Origin: Nonomuraea sp. MG754425
GTDB lineage: Bacteria > Actinomycetota > Actinomycetes > Streptosporangiales > Streptosporangiaceae
Assembly (NCBI RefSeq): GCF_021699195.1
Contig: NZ_SSXE01000099.1
Location: forward strand, 1 to 46,865
Direction: 5' to 3'
DNA length: 46,865 nucleotides
Shown piece by piece: positions 1 through 9,983 of the stretch; position 1 is the first letter of the stretch, and each line of letters begins with the position of its first letter. The position numbers were made by a program, and so were the translations under genes. Under the pieces are notes generated by a model, which saw only the letters and a list, made by a program, of their open reading frames with translations, ran no database searches and was not told the origin of the DNA.

Positions 1-283
1 GTACAAGGGGATTTCGTCGGGATGGAGGGGGAGGGGGCATCGGCCGGGTTCCCGTTTTCACCCCGAGGGGCGGCCGATGATGTGTTGCCCGCGTCAGATG
101 GCTAGAGCATCTGTCAGGTCCAGGTCACGCCCCGCACCATGGCTGCTCCTTTCCGGCACTGCTCTTCATCACGGCCCGCTCGTGGAGTGAGCGGGCGTGG
201 TCCTGCCAACGTAGCGGTTCCCGTCGCGCGACGCACACTCCGCAATTATTGTGTTACACATCGTTAGTCAGAGGGGAGACGGG

Positions 284-1576
284 ATGGTGGTGACCAGTCA
301 CGCTTCGATCAAGTCTCACGACGGTGTGTCAACATTGGCCGATCGTTGGCCGTTGCTGGGGCAACGTCGGCCACTTGTGGTGTATCTGTGTGCGATTGTC
401 GCACTTGATCTCGCCGCCATCGTGCTCTTGTCCTCGTCCACCGCCTTCCAGTGGCGGGACATCTTCACGTTCATCGCCCTCATGGGCTGCGGTGCGGTGT
501 GCATCGAGGCGAGCAGGCGGCTGGGCATGCCCGCCGGTGTGTCACGTGATCTGCTGTCGGCCTGGTGGTTGCCGGTGGCGCTGCTCCTGCCGCCGGTCTA
601 CGCGCTGTTCGCGCCCATCGTCCTGCAGATACTGCTCCAGTTGCGGGTGCGGGCGACGGTGGTCTACCGGCGCGTGTTCAGCTCCGCCGCCATCGGGCTG
701 GCCGGGTGCACGGCGTCCTTCGTCTTCCATCACCTCGTGGACGATCCGTGGGCGCTGTCGCGGGGCAGCGCGCTGCCGATCCTCTACGCGGTGGCGGCGG
801 CCGTGCTGTTCTCCCTGCTCAACATCGCCCTCATCGCCATCGCCGCGCACACGGCCGACCCCGAGAGTCCGTGGAAGGAGGTGTTGTGGGACCGGGAGAG
901 CATGAGGCTGGACATCGTCGAGCTGTGCCTGGGGGTCACGGTCTCCATCAGTTGCGGTGTCAACCTGGGCCTGCTGCTGCTCGCGCTGCCGCCGGTGGTG
1001 CTGCTGCAACGCAGCCTCCTGCACGCCCAACTCCAGGCCGCGGCCCGTACGGACGCCAAGACCGGGTTGCTCAACGCGGCGGCCTGGCAGCGTGAGGCGG
1101 ACACCGAGATCGTCCGGGCCCGCCGCACCGGCGACACCCTGGCGCTCCTGATCGTCGACATCGACCACTTCAAACGCGTCAACGACGCTCACGGCCACCT
1201 CGTCGGCGATCAGGTCCTGGTCGGGGTGGCCGCCACGTTGCGGGGCCAGCTTCGCGAGTACGACGTGGTGGGCCGGTTCGGGGGTGAGGAGTTCGTGGTC
1301 CTGCTGCCGGGGGCCGACATCGACGAGGCTCGCCGGGTCGCCGAACGTCTGCGGGTCCGCGTCGGGCACATGACCATCCCGGTGGACGAGACCCTGGTCA
1401 GGGTCACGATCTCGGTCGGGGTGGCGCTGATGAGCGTGCACGGTGACGATCTCATCGACCTGCTGGCGGCTGCCGACCTGGCTCTCTACCGCGCCAAGGA
1501 ACTCGGCCGGGATCGCGTCTGCATCCCCGTCGTCCAGCCGCCTCCCCGCCCCATCGCCGACGACACCAGCCCCTGA
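284..1576 (+). CDS. Membrane-bound GGDEF diguanylate cyclase
   Basis: Predicted to make the second messenger cyclic di-GMP from two GTP. The first ~250 residues are hydrophobic with about six membrane segments and no recognisable extracellular sensor. The C-terminal ~165 residues are a GGDEF domain with an intact GGEEF active site near residue 333 and the metal-binding DIDHFKRVND stretch. An RxxD inhibitory site (REYD) lies exactly five residues before GGEEF, so product feedback inhibition is expected. I chose ATG at 284 because GAGGGGAG ends 5 bp upstream; a GTG at 251 would add 11 residues but has no ribosome site. There is no EAL or HD-GYP partner nearby. The gene stands alone. Confidence 0.9.
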   Translation: MVVTSHASIKSHDGVSTLADRWPLLGQRRPLVVYLCAIVALDLAAIVLLSSSTAFQWRDIFTFIALMGCGAVCIEASRRLGMPAGVSRDLLSAWWLPVALLLPPVYALFAPIVLQILLQLRVRATVVYRRVFSSAAIGLAGCTASFVFHHLVDDPWALSRGSALPILYAVAAAVLFSLLNIALIAIAAHTADPESPWKEVLWDRESMRLDIVELCLGVTVSISCGVNLGLLLLALPPVVLLQRSLLHAQLQAAARTDAKTGLLNAAAWQREADTEIVRARRTGDTLALLIVDIDHFKRVNDAHGHLVGDQVLVGVAATLRGQLREYDVVGRFGGEEFVVLLPGADIDEARRVAERLRVRVGHMTIPVDETLVRVTISVGVALMSVHGDDLIDLLAAADLALYRAKELGRDRVCIPVVQPPPRPIADDTSP

Positions 1577-2012
1577 CACCCTTCCCTCTCTGCGCTTGAA
1601 TGGTTTCATCCGCCTCTCCCACCTGGTTCTTCTCCGCATGGATGACCCCTGATGGAGCCCCTGCTCGGCTCGTGATCGGCCGGCGGCTCGGTCAACGGGC
1701 GCGTGCGCTGGTTCATGATCGTTGTGTTCGGGGTTCTCGTGCGTTCGAGGTCCGCTTCCGGATCGCCGCCTCTGCGCTCGTCGTGCTTGTGACATTCGCC
1801 TCCTGATCGTTCGGCCCCTCGGCTCGGGCTTCCAACCGTGGGCCGGCTGTGGTGCGAGCACGTGTTCTCGGTGCGTCGGTGACGGCGGGTGTCTCTCTCG
1901 CAGAGCGGCACGGCGGCGTCATGGACGTGGTGGGAGCGGCGATCGTCCGTGTGGCTCGTGCCGGTACGGTCGCCGCTCGGGAGGAGCGGCGGAAGCCAGG
2001 TTCGGGAGCCCC
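1577..2012. other. Intergenic region before ettA, no gene seen
   Basis: About 435 bp between the diguanylate cyclase and the ettA promoter. Open frames here are antisense or shadow frames without ribosome sites or recognisable protein character. I see no clear terminator or RNA gene. Confidence 0.5.
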
Positions 2013-2018
2013 TAAGCT
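2013..2018 (+). promoter_or_regulatory. -10 box TAAGCT of leaderless ettA promoter
   Basis: TAAGCT lies 7 bp before the ettA ATG. Transcription would start at or within a base or so of the start codon. No good -35 is visible. Confidence 0.6.
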
Positions 2019-2025
2019 AGAGGGC

Positions 2026-3690
<1,665 letters not shown>

Positions 3691-3699
3691 TCACTCGTT

Positions 3700-3733
3700 C
3701 CGCCGGGCCGTTCGGGCAAACGGTTTCCGGCGG
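3700..3733 (+). terminator. Hairpin downstream of ettA
   Basis: CCGCCGG (3700-3706) pairs with CCGGCGG (3727-3733), with an inner CCGTT/AACGG stem. It starts 10 bp after the ettA stop. No T-run follows, as is usual in high-GC actinobacteria. Confidence 0.6.
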
Positions 3734-3737
3734 GTTG

Positions 3738-3773
3738 ACGACCCATGGATCACACCTATGGTTCATGGGTCGT
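3738..3773. repeat. Perfect 10-bp inverted repeat
   Basis: ACGACCCATG (3738-3747) and CATGGGTCGT (3764-3773) form a perfect inverted repeat around a 16-bp spacer, just past the ettA terminator. It could be a second terminator arm or a protein site. No neighbouring start codon makes the choice clear. Confidence 0.45.
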
Positions 3774-3925
3774 TCGCGTGTGAGGGGCGGGTCCTGTCGT
3801 GGGCGTGCGGGCATCACGGACCTTCGCCGTGCACCTGCGGGACGGGGCTGGACGGCCGGGTGTCGGGGTCGCTGTGTTCCTTCGAGCCAGGGGCTGTCGT
3901 GCCCCCGCGGACTGCCCCGCTCGCA

Positions 3926-4025
3926 CGTGTCGGGAGTGGTTGTGCCTCTGCGTGTCAGGGGTCGTCGTGCTTCCCCGGGTTGGGGACTGTCGTGCTCGCG
4001 CGTGTCGGGAGTCGTTGTGGCTCCG
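3926..4025. repeat. Four degenerate 25-bp tandem repeats
   Basis: Four consecutive 25-bp units begin at 3926, 3951, 3976 and 4001. The first and fourth are closest (CGTGTCGGGAGTSGTTGTGS core), giving a 75-bp higher-order period. Related sequence extends upstream to about 3876. On the minus strand, the 75-bp period encodes a 25-residue repeat starting TTTPDT, in the frame of the ORF that starts at 4210. Confidence 0.6.
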
Positions 4026-4210
4026 CGTGCCGGCTGACCGGGCAGGCGGCTGATCAGCCCGCGGTCCGCCAGTCGCCGCAGCACCTTGCCGAGGACGTCC
4101 GGTTCGACGGTGGTCATGCCGGCCGGCTCGTTCTCCGCCAGCGGGCCGGCACCGACCAGCGCCAGGTACGCCTCCTCGCCCCAGTGATCGACCCCGAGCA
4201 CCTCGAGCAC
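4016..4210 (-). pseudogene. Remnant of a winged-helix (TrmB/LuxR-like) regulator
   Basis: GTG at 4210 has an excellent GGAGGAG site 7 bp upstream. The first ~65 residues (MLEVLGVDHWGEEAYLALV, then LGKVLRRLADRGLISRLPG) look like the N-terminal winged helix of TrmB-like or LuxR-type actinobacterial regulators. After residue ~65 the frame enters low-complexity sequence made by the 25-bp tandem repeats and stays open to 3506, antisense to the end of ettA. Regulators of this type are normally several hundred residues, so I read it as a truncated gene whose 3' part was replaced by repeats. It could instead be an expressed short protein with a TTTPDT-repeat tail. Family assignment is tentative. Confidence 0.4.
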
Positions 4211-4232
4211 GCCTGAACTCCTCCCGCCCGAA

Positions 4233-4287
4233 CACCCGGGGAGATGCTGGAGGAGCCTTGTGCCCCACCTGTGAAGCCCCCCGGGTG
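4233..4287 (-). terminator. Possible terminator of the MFS gene
   Basis: CACCCGGGG (4233-4241) and CCCCGGGTG (4279-4287) are perfectly complementary across a 37-nt loop, about 10 bp past the MFS stop at 4298. The loop is long, so confidence is modest. Confidence 0.35.
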
Positions 4288-4297
4288 AGGGGGAGCC

Positions 4298-5617
4298 TCA
4301 GCTCTCCACCTGGCCGGCGCCGACGGTGGCGGGAGCGGTGGCGGGACGTCGCCGCCACGGCCCGTTGAACATCACCACCGCCGGGAGGAACAGCACCAGG
4401 CAGCCCAGCGCCACGAACAGCCACGTCTGCCAGTTCGTGGCCTCCACGACGTGCGGGATGACCAGCAGCCCGATGACGGCGATGCCCTTGCTGAGGAATC
4501 CGAACAGCCCCCACGCCGTGCCCTGGAGCCGGGGGTCGGCGTCCTCGGCGTCCTCGGAGTAGTTGGCCATCCAGGGGGCGTACGTGACGCCGAGCGAGCC
4601 GCCGAGCAGCGCGCCGACCACCATGAGCTCGCCGGTGGAGACGCCCTCCTGCCCGAGCGAGACGGCCAGGTACGCCGTGACGAGTACCGCCGAGACCGTG
4701 CCCCCGAGGCAGAACGGCTTGCGGAGCTGCGTGCGGTCGGACAGCCGGCCGGTCACGATCAGCGTGATCAGGTTGAGGCTCCAGAACGCCGCCATGATCG
4801 TGGACGCTTCCGCGCTGCTCACGCCGAGCGCCCCGACCAGCATCGTCTGCCCGAACAGCGACAGCGTCAGGTAGAGCACCAGCCACAGCGAGATGCCGAC
4901 GACGTGCGCCCAGATGTTGCGCCGCAGGAACAGCGAGCGGACGCGGGCCGGTTGGGTGAGGTCCACGACGTCGGTGGCGGCCCGCTCGGTGTGCTGGATG
5001 CGGGCGCGCAGTTCGGGCGACAGGTCGGCGATGTTGAGCGCGATGACCACCGAGATGACGAGGGAGAAGCAGCCCATGATGACGAACTGGGAGCGCCACG
5101 AGTCGTTGAAGATCGGCAGGGTCCAGCCGGCGATGGCGGCGGCCAGGAAGTTCGCGCCGACGGGGCCCCAGGTCCAGAAGCCGAACGCCTGGGCCCGCCC
5201 GAGGCGCGGGGAGAAGTCCCTGATGAGCGGGGCGGTGCTGGCCATGGCGACGCCGTCCACGAACGCCAGCACGATCCGCGCGATCAGCAGGTCGCGCGGG
5301 CTGTGTACGAGCGTCATGGCGAAGCAGCACACGGCCGTCAGCGCCATGAGCGGGATCAGCAGCCGGACCCTGCCGACCCGGTCGGTGAGCCGGCCGCCCA
5401 GGATGGAGGCGATCGCCCCGGCCACGGCCGCCGCTCCGGACACCGCGCCGTAGGTGGTCAGCGTCATGTCGAGGTCTTTGAGCAGCAGAGGGACGACGGG
5501 CGCGATCTGCCCTTCGTAGGAGCCGATGAGGATGGCCAGCACGGCCATGGTGAGGATCTTCATGCGGCGTGCGCCGGTCGGGTACTCGTCGAGCTCGCGG
5601 ACGTAGGACAGCCTCAT
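4298..5617 (-). CDS. MFS transporter
   Basis: Twelve-helix major facilitator of 439 aa, probably moving the small organic acid that feeds the adjacent catabolic genes. Loop 2-3 carries the MFS signature GRLTDRVGRVR. ATG 5617 has GAAAGG about 8 bp upstream. It is divergent from the VOC gene at 5769, and the shared 150-bp region holds operator sites A and B, so it belongs to the putative TetR regulon. The substrate is not inferable from sequence. Direction of transport (import versus efflux) is also open. Confidence 0.85.
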   Translation of the reverse strand: MRLSYVRELDEYPTGARRMKILTMAVLAILIGSYEGQIAPVVPLLLKDLDMTLTTYGAVSGAAAVAGAIASILGGRLTDRVGRVRLLIPLMALTAVCCFAMTLVHSPRDLLIARIVLAFVDGVAMASTAPLIRDFSPRLGRAQAFGFWTWGPVGANFLAAAIAGWTLPIFNDSWRSQFVIMGCFSLVISVVIALNIADLSPELRARIQHTERAATDVVDLTQPARVRSLFLRRNIWAHVVGISLWLVLYLTLSLFGQTMLVGALGVSSAEASTIMAAFWSLNLITLIVTGRLSDRTQLRKPFCLGGTVSAVLVTAYLAVSLGQEGVSTGELMVVGALLGGSLGVTYAPWMANYSEDAEDADPRLQGTAWGLFGFLSKGIAVIGLLVIPHVVEATNWQTWLFVALGCLVLFLPAVVMFNGPWRRRPATAPATVGAGQVES

Positions 5618-5652
5618 GGCTAGCCTTTCTGGTCGGGCTGGGCCCCCGTGCG

Positions 5653-5684
5653 TTCTAGAAGCTAGCTCTAGAATTCATTTCTGT
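5653..5684. promoter_or_regulatory. Operator-like site A (imperfect)
   Basis: TTCTAGA at 5653 and TCTAGAA at 5667 flank GCTAGC. A CTAGAAT half site at 5668-5674 is followed, after 3 bp, by a degenerate right half (TTTCTGT). It resembles the repeated operator of this island and lies in front of the MFS gene at 5617. Confidence 0.5.
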
Positions 5685-5725
5685 GATGCTGCGCCTCACC
5701 TCCGGTGTCCGTCAAGGGTGAGCGG

Positions 5726-5742
5726 CTAGAATGAAATTCTAG
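5726..5742. promoter_or_regulatory. Operator site B, perfect CTAGAAT-N3-ATTCTAG
   Basis: A perfect 17-bp palindrome (7-3-7). Its right edge overlaps a TAGGAT -10-like hexamer at 5740-5745, which would drive the VOC gene, so a bound repressor would block transcription. Confidence 0.75.
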
Positions 5743-5768
5743 GATTTCCGAAGTGAGGAGCCCCCCGC

Positions 5769-6281
5769 GTGGACCTGGAACTCGACGGCCTGGACGTGCA
5801 CTTCGACCACACGGCCGTGGCGGCGCCCCGGATCAGGGACCTGCTGCCGATCTACCGCGACCTGCTCGGCGGCCGGCATCTCGGCGGCGGCGGCGACAAC
5901 CGGGCCGCCGGGTATCGCACCCTGCAGCTCACCTACGGCAACGGCGGCAAGGTCGAACTCATGGAGCCGCTGGCCGGATCCACCTTCTTCGACAGCTTCT
6001 TCGAGCTCACCAGGGGCCGGGGCGGCGTCCACCACCTGAACTTCCATGTCAGCGACCTGGACGCGGCCGTGGCCAGGCTGACCGAGCGCGGCTACCGGCT
6101 GCACGGGCTCAACCGGTCCGACGCGCGCTGGCGGGAGGTGTTCCTGCACCCCAAGGAGGCGCACGGGGTGCTGATCCAGCTCGCCCAGCCGGGCGGGCGC
6201 GACCCGGGCGAGCCGCGTCCGGCCCTGGAGGACGTGCTGGCCGGGCGCGGCAGGAACGGCAACGGCGTCCCGAGTCCCTGA
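5769..6281 (+). CDS. VOC-superfamily protein (methylmalonyl-CoA epimerase-like)
   Basis: 170 aa with two beta-alpha-beta-beta-beta modules of the vicinal oxygen chelate fold. Metal-ligand positions are visible: His in FDHTAVA, Glu in KVELMEP and His in VHHLNFHV. The usual fourth ligand Glu near the end is Gln here (GVLIQLAQ). The closest family style is methylmalonyl-CoA epimerase or an acyl-CoA isomerase, which fits a CoA-thioester pathway. GTG 5769 has GAGGAG 8 bp upstream. It is first in a row with the DUF35 and thiolase genes and is preceded by operator B. The exact reaction is unknown. Confidence 0.8.
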   Translation: MDLELDGLDVHFDHTAVAAPRIRDLLPIYRDLLGGRHLGGGGDNRAAGYRTLQLTYGNGGKVELMEPLAGSTFFDSFFELTRGRGGVHHLNFHVSDLDAAVARLTERGYRLHGLNRSDARWREVFLHPKEAHGVLIQLAQPGGRDPGEPRPALEDVLAGRGRNGNGVPSP

Positions 6282-6320
6282 ACGGCCTCCTGGGGCCTTG
6301 AGCCGCGGCAGAACCTAGAT

Positions 6321-6337
6321 CTAGAGTGGAATTCTAG
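6321..6337. promoter_or_regulatory. Operator site C
   Basis: CTAGAGT-GGA-ATTCTAG has one mismatch to a perfect palindrome. It sits just upstream of a TAGGAT hexamer at 6341-6346 that would serve the DUF35-thiolase operon. Confidence 0.7.
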
Positions 6338-6357
6338 AACTAGGATTGGGGAGGCCG

Positions 6358-6765
6358 ATGAAGCCGGCACCTAAGCCCACGCCCGAGACCCAGCCGTTCT
6401 GGGACGGCACGGCCGCGGGAGAGCTGCGGATCCAACGCTGCCGACCGTGCGCGCGGCACTACTTCTACCCGCGGCCGAGCTGCCCCCGCTGCGGCGGCGA
6501 CCAGGTCGAATGGGTCCGCGCCAGCGGACGCGCGACCCTGTACTCCTACGTGCTCAACCACCGCCCCGCGCCCGGCTTCGAGAACGAGGCCCCGTACCCG
6601 ATCGCCGTCGTGGAGCTGGAGGAGGGCGTGCGCATGATGACCAACATCGTCGGCGTGCCCGCCACCCCGGAGCACCTGCCGCTGGACATGGAGCTGCGCG
6701 TGGTGTTCGAGCAACGCGGGGACGTCAGCGTGCCGCTCTTCGAGCCCGCCGGAGGCGCCCGATGA
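6358..6765 (+). CDS. DUF35 OB-fold / zinc-ribbon protein
   Basis: 135 aa. The N-terminal rubredoxin-like zinc ribbon has cysteine pairs CRPC and CPRC, followed by the OB-fold ACP/CoA-binding domain. Proteins of this family form complexes with thiolase-fold partners; ChsH2-Ltp2 in steroid side-chain degradation is the known precedent. Here its stop overlaps the start of the thiolase-like gene by 4 bp (ATGA), strongly suggesting the same kind of obligate complex. ATG 6358 has GGGGAGG 3 bp upstream, a tight spacing. A TTG at 6346 would include the ribosome site in the gene and is rejected. Confidence 0.88.
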   Translation: MKPAPKPTPETQPFWDGTAAGELRIQRCRPCARHYFYPRPSCPRCGGDQVEWVRASGRATLYSYVLNHRPAPGFENEAPYPIAVVELEEGVRMMTNIVGVPATPEHLPLDMELRVVFEQRGDVSVPLFEPAGGAR

Positions 6766-7889
6766 CCGTCGTGATCGCGGGCGCCGCCGAGACCGACGAG
6801 CTGGGCCGCCTGCCGGGCCACTCCACGACCCAGTTGCACCTGGAGGCCGCCAGGAACGCCCTCGCCGATGCGAACATGACCATCCACGACATCGACGGCA
6901 TCGCCACGGTCGGCACCCCGGGCCCGATCCAGATCGCCCACGCCCTCGGCATCACCCCCGCCTGGCTGGACGGCACGGGGGTGGGCGGCTCGTCGTTCCT
7001 GTTCCACGTGCGGCACGCGGCCGCCGCCATCAGGGCCGGACTGTGCCGTACGGTGCTGATCACCCACGGGGAGTCGGGGCGGTCGCGGGTCGGGGCCGGA
7101 CGGTTCGGGATGGGCGCCGACTCGCTGCTCGGGCAGTTCGAGCTGCCGTACGGGGTCGTCGGGCCGTCCACGTCGTTCACGATCACGGCGCTGCGCTACA
7201 TGAAGGAGACCGGCCTCACCCACGAGCAACTCGCCGAGGTCGCGGTGGCGCAGCGGCGCTGGGCGCACCTCAACCCGCGGGCCATGTACCAGGACCTGAT
7301 CACGGTCGAGGACGTGCTCGCCTCGCGGATGGTCGCCTACCCCTTCCACCTGCTGGAGTGCTGCCTGGTCACCGACGGCGGGGGCGCGCTCGTCGTCACC
7401 TCCGAGGAGCGGGCCCGCCGGTCGCCGGTCTACCTGCTGGGCTCGGGCGAGTCCGCCGAGTCGCCGATCATCTCGCAGATGGAGGACTTCACCACCTCCA
7501 AGGGCTTCCGCCTGTCCGGCGAGGCCGCCTTCGCCGAAGCCAAGATCACCCACGAGGACGTGGACCACCTCATGGTGTACGACGCCTTCGCCCACGTCCC
7601 CATCTACGGCCTGGAGGACCTCGGCTTCGTCGGCCGCGGCGAGGCCGGCGCGTTCATCGCCGACGGCCACACCTCGCCCGGCGGCCGGCTGCCGCTGAAC
7701 ACCAACGGCGGCGGGCTGTCGTACACGCACACCGGGATGTACGGCATGTTCGCCATCCAGGAGTCGGTGCGCCAGCTCCGCGGCGAGGCGGCGGCACAGG
7801 TGCCGGACGTGGAGCTGAGCGTGGTGCTGGGCAACGGCGGCATGTTCGCCTCGGCCGCCACCCTGGTGCTGGCCAACCGCCTGCCCTGA
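6762..7889 (+). CDS. Thiolase-fold protein, SCP2/Ltp2-like, lacking the nucleophilic Cys
   Basis: 375 aa with the thiolase fold. In the region where thiolases carry the acyl-accepting Cys, the sequence is VGGSSFLFHVRHAAAAI, so the nucleophile is absent. Known relatives without it are retro-aldolases (Ltp2) that cleave beta-hydroxyacyl-CoA with a DUF35 partner. Conserved elements YPFHLLECCLVTDGGGA and NGNGGMFA near the C terminus are present. Translation is coupled to the DUF35 gene (ATGA overlap). I infer C-C bond cleavage of an acyl-CoA intermediate, not classical thiolysis. Its 3' end faces the acyl-CoA synthetase gene, whose frame runs antisense through this whole gene. Confidence 0.85.
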   Translation: MTVVIAGAAETDELGRLPGHSTTQLHLEAARNALADANMTIHDIDGIATVGTPGPIQIAHALGITPAWLDGTGVGGSSFLFHVRHAAAAIRAGLCRTVLITHGESGRSRVGAGRFGMGADSLLGQFELPYGVVGPSTSFTITALRYMKETGLTHEQLAEVAVAQRRWAHLNPRAMYQDLITVEDVLASRMVAYPFHLLECCLVTDGGGALVVTSEERARRSPVYLLGSGESAESPIISQMEDFTTSKGFRLSGEAAFAEAKITHEDVDHLMVYDAFAHVPIYGLEDLGFVGRGEAGAFIADGHTSPGGRLPLNTNGGGLSYTHTGMYGMFAIQESVRQLRGEAAAQVPDVELSVVLGNGGMFASAATLVLANRLP

Positions 7890-9983
7890 CCGTCGGCGCC
7901 AGGTGATCAGCGCGTCCAGCGCCTCGACCGCCGAGCCCCGGACGAGCAGCGGGTTGATCTCCAGGGACTCCAGCCCGTCGCCCAGCGACTCGGCGAACGC
8001 CGCGATCCGGGCCACCACGCCGGCCACCGCGTCCAGGTCGGCCGGCTCGCCGCCCCTGACGCCGGTCAGCAGCGCGGCCCCACGCAGCTCCGACAGTGCT
8101 GCGCGCACCTCGCCGGCGTCCACCGGGAGCACCCGCAGGGCCGTGTCGCGCAGCACCTCCACCCAGACCCCGCCCAGCCCCACGGCCAGCGTGAGCCCCC
8201 AGGCCGGGTCGCGTACGACGCCGACCAGCAGCTCGATCCCGCCGCCGCGCTGCGGTTGCACGAGCACGCCGTCGAGCGCGGGGATCGCGGCGGCCATCTC
8301 CCGGTAGGCCCGCCGGACGTCCTCCGCCCCGCCGAGCCCGAGCCGGACCCCGCCGACGTCGCTCTTGTGCGCGAGCCCCTCGGCGGCGGCCTTGAGCACC
8401 ACGGGATAACCCAGCCGCTCGGCCGCCGCCACCGCCGCCGACTCGTCGCCGGCCGCCTCCGACGGCACCACCGGCAGCCCGGCCGAGGCCAGCAGCGCGG
8501 CGGCCCGGTGCTCGGTCCACGTCCCGCTCGCCCCGGCGGGTGGCGCAGCGGTGCGGGGGAGCGGCGTGGGCCGCGACAGCACCCGGGCCCGCAGCTCCGA
8601 CCACCGCACGGCCGCCCCGATGGCGTGCAGCCCGTGCTCGATCCCGCCCGCCACGTACGGGAAGCCGGTCTCCTCCTGCACCCGGCGCCCGAACTCCGTC
8701 ACGTCGGTCAGGACGTTGCTCACCACCACGACCGGCACCGGCGACGAGGCGATCCGCGCCGCGCTGGCCGAGTACGTCGCCAGCACCGGGGCCGGGTCGG
8801 GCGGGGCCAGCTTGGGCGGCTCCGACAGCAGCATGACGACGTCGATCCCCGGATCGGCGCTCACCGCCTCCAGCGCCCGGCCGAGCAGGGTGCGGTCGAT
8901 GAGCACGTAGCCGGTGACGTCGAGGGGGTTCTGCACCGTCCCGAACGCCGGGACGATCTCCGCCAGCCGCGCCACCGTCTCCGGCGCGAACGGCGGCAGC
9001 TCCAGCCCCTCGTCCTCGGCCCGGTCCGCGATGATCTCCGAGGCGCCGCCCGACGGCGTGACGACCCCGACCCGCCGTCCCGGCAGCGGCCCCGAGGACG
9101 CCAGCAGGCCCGCCGTGATGATCAGGTCCTCCAGCGAGCGCACCCTGATCACGCCGAGCTGCCGCAGCGCGGCGTCGATGACGTCGTCGTCGCCCACGAG
9201 CGCGCCGGTGTGCGCCTGCGCGGTGTGCGAGGCCAGCCGGCTGCGCCCGATCTTGAGCGCCACGATCGGCTTGCCGGCCTCCAGCGCCCGTCGCGCCACG
9301 CGGGAGAACTCGGCCGGGTTCCTGATCGTCTCCAGGAACAGCGCGATGACCTTGGTGGCCGGATCGTCCACCAGGTAGCCGAGCACGTCGGTGACGGTGA
9401 GGACCGACTCGTTGCCCATCGAGGTCAGCAGGCTCACACCCACGTTGCGGGCCTGCGCGAACCCCAGCACCGAACTGGCCAGCGCCCCGCTCTGCAGCAC
9501 CACGCCGACCGCGCCGCGCAGCAGCGGACGGGGGATGGGCAGCCCGTACGGGGTCACGCCGGCGGCGGCGTTGATGTACCCGTTGCCGTTGGGCCCGAGG
9601 ATCGTCAGCCCGTTCTCGGAGGCGAAGGCCGTGACCTCAGCCTCCAGCCGCGCCCCCTCGGCCCCGGACTCCCCGAACCCGGCCGTGAGGATCACGTAGC
9701 ACCGGATCCCCAGCTTGGCCCCCTCACGCAGCACGCCGAGCACGGCCGCGGTCGGCACCATCACGTACGCCAGGTCCACCGGCTCGGGCAGCTCCGTCAG
9801 GCTCCGGTAGGCGGGCTGGCCGTGCACCACCCCACCCCGCGGGTTGACCAGGTGGACGGGCCCGGGGAACCCGTGGGCCCGCAGGTTGGCCAGTGTGCTG
9901 ATCGACCATCCCGACTTGTCCGTGGCCCCGACCAGGGCGATCGAACGCGGATTGAACAGCTCCCCTACCGACATGTGCGTCAT
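7887..9983 (-). CDS. ADP-forming acyl-CoA synthetase, no in-frame stop at its expected end
   Basis: NDP-forming acetate/acyl-CoA ligase that activates a carboxylic acid with ATP and CoA via a phosphohistidine. Order: CoA-binding Rossmann domain (FNPRSIALVGATDKSG), succinyl-CoA-ligase-like domains, catalytic HTGALVGDDD loop, then an ATP-grasp domain (YPVVLKAAAEGLAHKSDVGGV) ending at SLEINPLLVRGSAVEALDALI. ATG 9983 overlaps the stop of the upstream acyl-CoA dehydrogenase (ATGA). The conserved protein ends near 7900, but the frame has no stop there and stays open to 6546, fully antisense to the thiolase-like gene. The end coordinate given is where homology should end, not a stop codon. A lost stop, frameshift or sequence error is likely. 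Confidence 0.8.

Noticed and set aside
542..1861. Long antisense frame against the diguanylate cyclase
   Set aside because: High-GC third-position shadow; composition rich in Arg/His/Gly and no ribosome site.
5653..5660. TTCTAGAA as a restriction or integration site
   Set aside because: Same CTAGA core recurs as part of operator sites at several promoters, so a protein-binding role fits better.
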